From Lachnospiraceae bacterium (GTDB lineage: Bacteria > Bacillota > Clostridia > Lachnospirales > Lachnospiraceae), in assembly GCA_003488965.1 (NCBI GenBank), contig DNJW01000385.1:1-6365 (forward strand): 6,365 nucleotides of DNA, given 5' to 3'. The first letter of the stretch is position 1. Each line of letters opens with the position of its first letter. This document shows positions 4,303 through 6,365 of the stretch, in pieces. Made by a program: the position numbers and the translations under genes. A model generated the notes under the pieces. It worked only from the letters and a program-made list of their open reading frames with translations, did not search any database and was not told the origin of the DNA.

Positions 4303-6084
4303 GTGTTAAAAAATTTTAAAGTACGTACGAAAATGATATTATTAAGTGTTATGGTTATTGTTGCTATGGTTGTCATGTGTATGATGTTCAGTAATGGAAT
4401 GAATGAAATCAGCCGGATTTCGGCAGCAGAGATGGAATCTGTCATAAACAGCCGGTATGATTCGGAAATCAGGAAACAGGTTGATACTGCGATTTCCATG
4501 TTGAATCACATTTATTCCGACTATCAGGAAGGCGGCATTACTCTTGAGGAAGCAAAAGAGAAAGGCGCACATATTTTAAGGGATTTGCGTTATGGGGATG
4601 ACGGCTATTTCTGGGCTGACAATTACCAAGGGGAAAACGTTGTTCTTTTAGGGAATGATACGGAAGGGACAAACCGCTACGAGGCTCAGGATGTGCAGGG
4701 AAATTATTATGTAAAAGATTTTATCGCCCATGGCAAGGAAGCAGAGGGCGGATATACAGATTATTTCTTTGTAAAAGAAGGGGAAACCCAGGAACTTCCA
4801 AAGAGAGCATACACCAAGGCATTTGAACCTTTCGAATGGGTGATTGGAACGGGTAATTACATAGATGATATTGCAACGCAGGTTCAGGAATATACAGACA
4901 GCCAGAATGCGGTTGTTATGGAAAAAATAAAAGAGGCAATTATCTTTGGCGTGGTTTTAATAGTCATAGTGACTCTTTTGGTTCTTTTAATAGCACGTGA
5001 TATTATTTCGTCCTTGAAAAGGGCGGTTGATTATAATAAACTGCTTGGAGAGGGGGATTTTTCGAAGGAGCTGCCGGACGTATTCCTTCGCCGGAAGGAT
5101 GATTTTGGAACCCTTGCGCAGACAATGTTTCAGATGAAAAATAATATCAGCCTGCTGGTTGGCCGGATTCATCAGGAATCCGATGCCATTAAGGATGCTG
5201 CCGATAATATAAATAATGAAGTGTCTTCCGTAAATGAGGAAATGGAGACGGTTTCTGCAACGACGGAAGAACTGGCGGCAAGTATGGAAGAAGTGGCTGC
5301 CGCATCACAGGAAATTACGGCAATGTCACAGGAAATTAATTCTTCTGCAAAAAATATTATGTCCAAGGTCGGGGAAGCTTCCGTAAGAGCTGCAGAAATC
5401 GCCAAGCGGGCTGAGGATGCTATGGAATATACAATAAACGACCATAAGGCGGCTGGCAATATATCAGACCGGATTCGCAGCGATTTGGGGAAAGCATTGG
5501 AAAATGTAAAGGTTGTGGAGGAAATTAATGCACTTTCAGATTCTATTATGAGTATTACTTCCCAGACGAATATGTTGTCCTTAAATGCATCTATTGAGGC
5601 TGCGAGGGCGGGGGAATCAGGAAAGGGATTTGCAGTTGTTGCCGACCAGATTCGTGTGCTTGCAGAACAGTCCAAAGAGGCCGTTGTAAATATTCAGTCT
5701 ATTACCGGACAGGTAAAACAGGCCGTATCGGAATTGTCCCAGAATGCCAAGGAATTGCTGGAGTTTGTAAGTACGGATGTATCTAAGAGTTATAATAGCT
5801 TTGAAAATACGACACAGGCATATAAAGACGATTCCCAATATATAGATGCGCTCATTACAGAATTTAGCGACGAATCCGAACATCTTACTCAAGCGATCGC
5901 CGGAATTATACAATCGATCGAAGAGGTAAGCAGGTCAACAGATGAAGGGGCCAAAGGAACCACGGATATTGCGCAGAGAATTACTGATGTTGTGCAGCAG
6001 ACTGAACGGATGACCCATGCTGCTGCCCATACGAATGAAAGAGTAAGGGAATTGGGTGAAGAAGTAAGTAAATTTGTAATCTGA
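4303..6084 (+). CDS. Methyl-accepting chemotaxis protein with single-Cache-type sensor domain
   Basis: 593 residues, complete. Start GTG 4303, about 8 nt after a GGGAGAGGG ribosome site, puts the basic [10 protein letters not shown] directly before the first membrane segment (about 11-30). Residues about 44-190 form the extracellular ligand-binding domain. Its [29 protein letters not shown] and [17 protein letters not shown] stretches are typical of the sCache_2 type, which in known receptors senses small organic molecules. The second membrane segment is about 212-231. A HAMP-like region (about 232-285) follows, with [10 protein letters not shown] and [10 protein letters not shown], but Ser replaces the usual Pro after the membrane exit (IISSLK). 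The rest is a long helical hairpin that signals to CheA/CheW, with the conserved tip [18 protein letters not shown] (421-438) and [15 protein letters not shown]. It ends SKFVI without a CheR-binding pentapeptide. The ligand cannot be told from sequence. The gene looks monocistronic, with its own promoters and terminator. Confidence 0.95.
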   Translation: MLKNFKVRTKMILLSVMVIVAMVVMCMMFSNGMNEISRISAAEMESVINSRYDSEIRKQVDTAISMLNHIYSDYQEGGITLEEAKEKGAHILRDLRYGDDGYFWADNYQGENVVLLGNDTEGTNRYEAQDVQGNYYVKDFIAHGKEAEGGYTDYFFVKEGETQELPKRAYTKAFEPFEWVIGTGNYIDDIATQVQEYTDSQNAVVMEKIKEAIIFGVVLIVIVTLLVLLIARDIISSLKRAVDYNKLLGEGDFSKELPDVFLRRKDDFGTLAQTMFQMKNNISLLVGRIHQESDAIKDAADNINNEVSSVNEEMETVSATTEELAASMEEVAAASQEITAMSQEINSSAKNIMSKVGEASVRAAEIAKRAEDAMEYTINDHKAAGNISDRIRSDLGKALENVKVVEEINALSDSIMSITSQTNMLSLNASIEAARAGESGKGFAVVADQIRVLAEQSKEAVVNIQSITGQVKQAVSELSQNAKELLEFVSTDVSKSYNSFENTTQAYKDDSQYIDALITEFSDESEHLTQAIAGIIQSIEEVSRSTDEGAKGTTDIAQRITDVVQQTERMTHAAAHTNERVRELGEEVSKFVI

Positions 6085-6100
6085 GTACGGATATTTTTAC

Positions 6101-6143
6101 AAAAGGGGCTGTCGGGAAGTAGTGTTCCGACAGCTCCTTTTTT
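6101..6143 (+). terminator. Rho-independent terminator of the chemoreceptor gene
   Basis: AAAAGGGGCTGTCGG (6101-6115) pairs with CCGACAGCTCCTTTT (6127-6141) over 15 positions with one G-U wobble around an 11-nt loop. Six T (6138-6143) follow the GC-rich stem. It begins 16 nt after the stop codon. Confidence 0.93.
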
Positions 6144-6220
6144 GGCAGGAAACAGGTATCTGCCCTTGGGAAAGAATGTTTGGGTATGCCTTATACCAAC
6201 AGGCAACTTGTAAATAGCGG

Positions 6221-6358
6221 ATGAAGGAAGAACGAAGGGCAGCGTTAAAGGATATTTGCCAAATTGCCAGAGTGGAGGGAATTGATTCTTATAAAATCCT
6301 TGCGGCCTTAGATAATGAAATTTTTGAAGATATGCTTTGGTACGGCGGGAATTGGTAG
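6221..6358 (+). CDS. Possible small protein of 45 residues, unknown function
   Basis: ATG 6221 to TAG 6356 encodes a charged, probably helical peptide beginning MKEERRAALKDICQIARVEG and ending MLWYGGNW. A TAG lies in frame 6 nt upstream, so no earlier start exists. The amino-acid composition and wobble use look protein-like and it fills most of the remaining space. However, there is no convincing Shine-Dalgarno and no clear promoter after the preceding terminator. There is no signal peptide or membrane segment and I do not recognise a family. It could be a real small gene, the remnant of a larger one, or chance. Confidence 0.4.
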   Translation: MKEERRAALKDICQIARVEGIDSYKILAALDNEIFEDMLWYGGNW

Positions 6359-6365
6359 TATATAA

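Noticed and set aside
3801..4499. 232-residue antisense open frame
   Set aside because: It spans the ends of two well-supported + strand genes and the gap with their promoters. Its translation has no coherent domain.
5172..5675. 167-residue antisense open frame within the chemoreceptor
   Set aside because: It is the shadow of the helical signalling domain; the Ser/Ala-rich translation is typical of the antisense of coiled-coil coding DNA.

Overview
The window looks like chromosomal DNA of a Gram-positive anaerobe of the class Clostridia, most likely a Lachnospiraceae member. The evidence is indirect. Base composition is moderate, and the genes start behind strong GGAGG-type Shine-Dalgarno sites. 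Rho-independent terminators with T-runs follow two of the genes. One gene carries a SpoIID-like sequence of a type I associate with this family. No rRNA or other decisive marker is present.

Layout, all genes on the + strand. (1) Positions 2-1765 hold the 3' part of htpG (Hsp90 chaperone), with an unusual acidic insertion in its middle domain. (2) A strong terminator follows at 1821-1866; its 3' arm also contains the ribosome binding site of the next gene. (3) Positions 1867-2553 encode a 228-residue protein that appears to be the N-terminal half of a larger SpoIID-like, peptidoglycan-associated protein, cut off by TAG right after NRVYTEW. (4) Directly behind it, at about 2581-2909, lies a non-coding foldback element. 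It has two inverted arms of about 105 bp that are about 92% identical, a structured 101-nt core, and a 7-bp direct repeat on either side. It looks like a MITE-type insertion or a long structured RNA. (5) Positions 3057-4196 encode a secreted protein with four gapless 64-residue repeats, preceded by a plausible sigma-A promoter. (6) Positions 4303-6084 encode a complete methyl-accepting chemotaxis protein with a single-Cache-type sensor, two membrane segments, a HAMP-like region and the conserved signalling tip. Two overlapping promoter candidates precede it and a clear terminator follows. (7) The last 220 bases hold one possible 45-residue ORF and little else.

The genes do not form an obvious operon. 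htpG is closed by a terminator, and the secreted protein and the chemoreceptor each have their own promoter candidate. The most notable items are the foldback element beside a truncated gene, the terminator/ribosome-site overlap, the acidic insert in HtpG, and the unrecognised four-repeat secreted protein. No CRISPR array, tRNA or rRNA was seen, and there is no transposase gene in the window.
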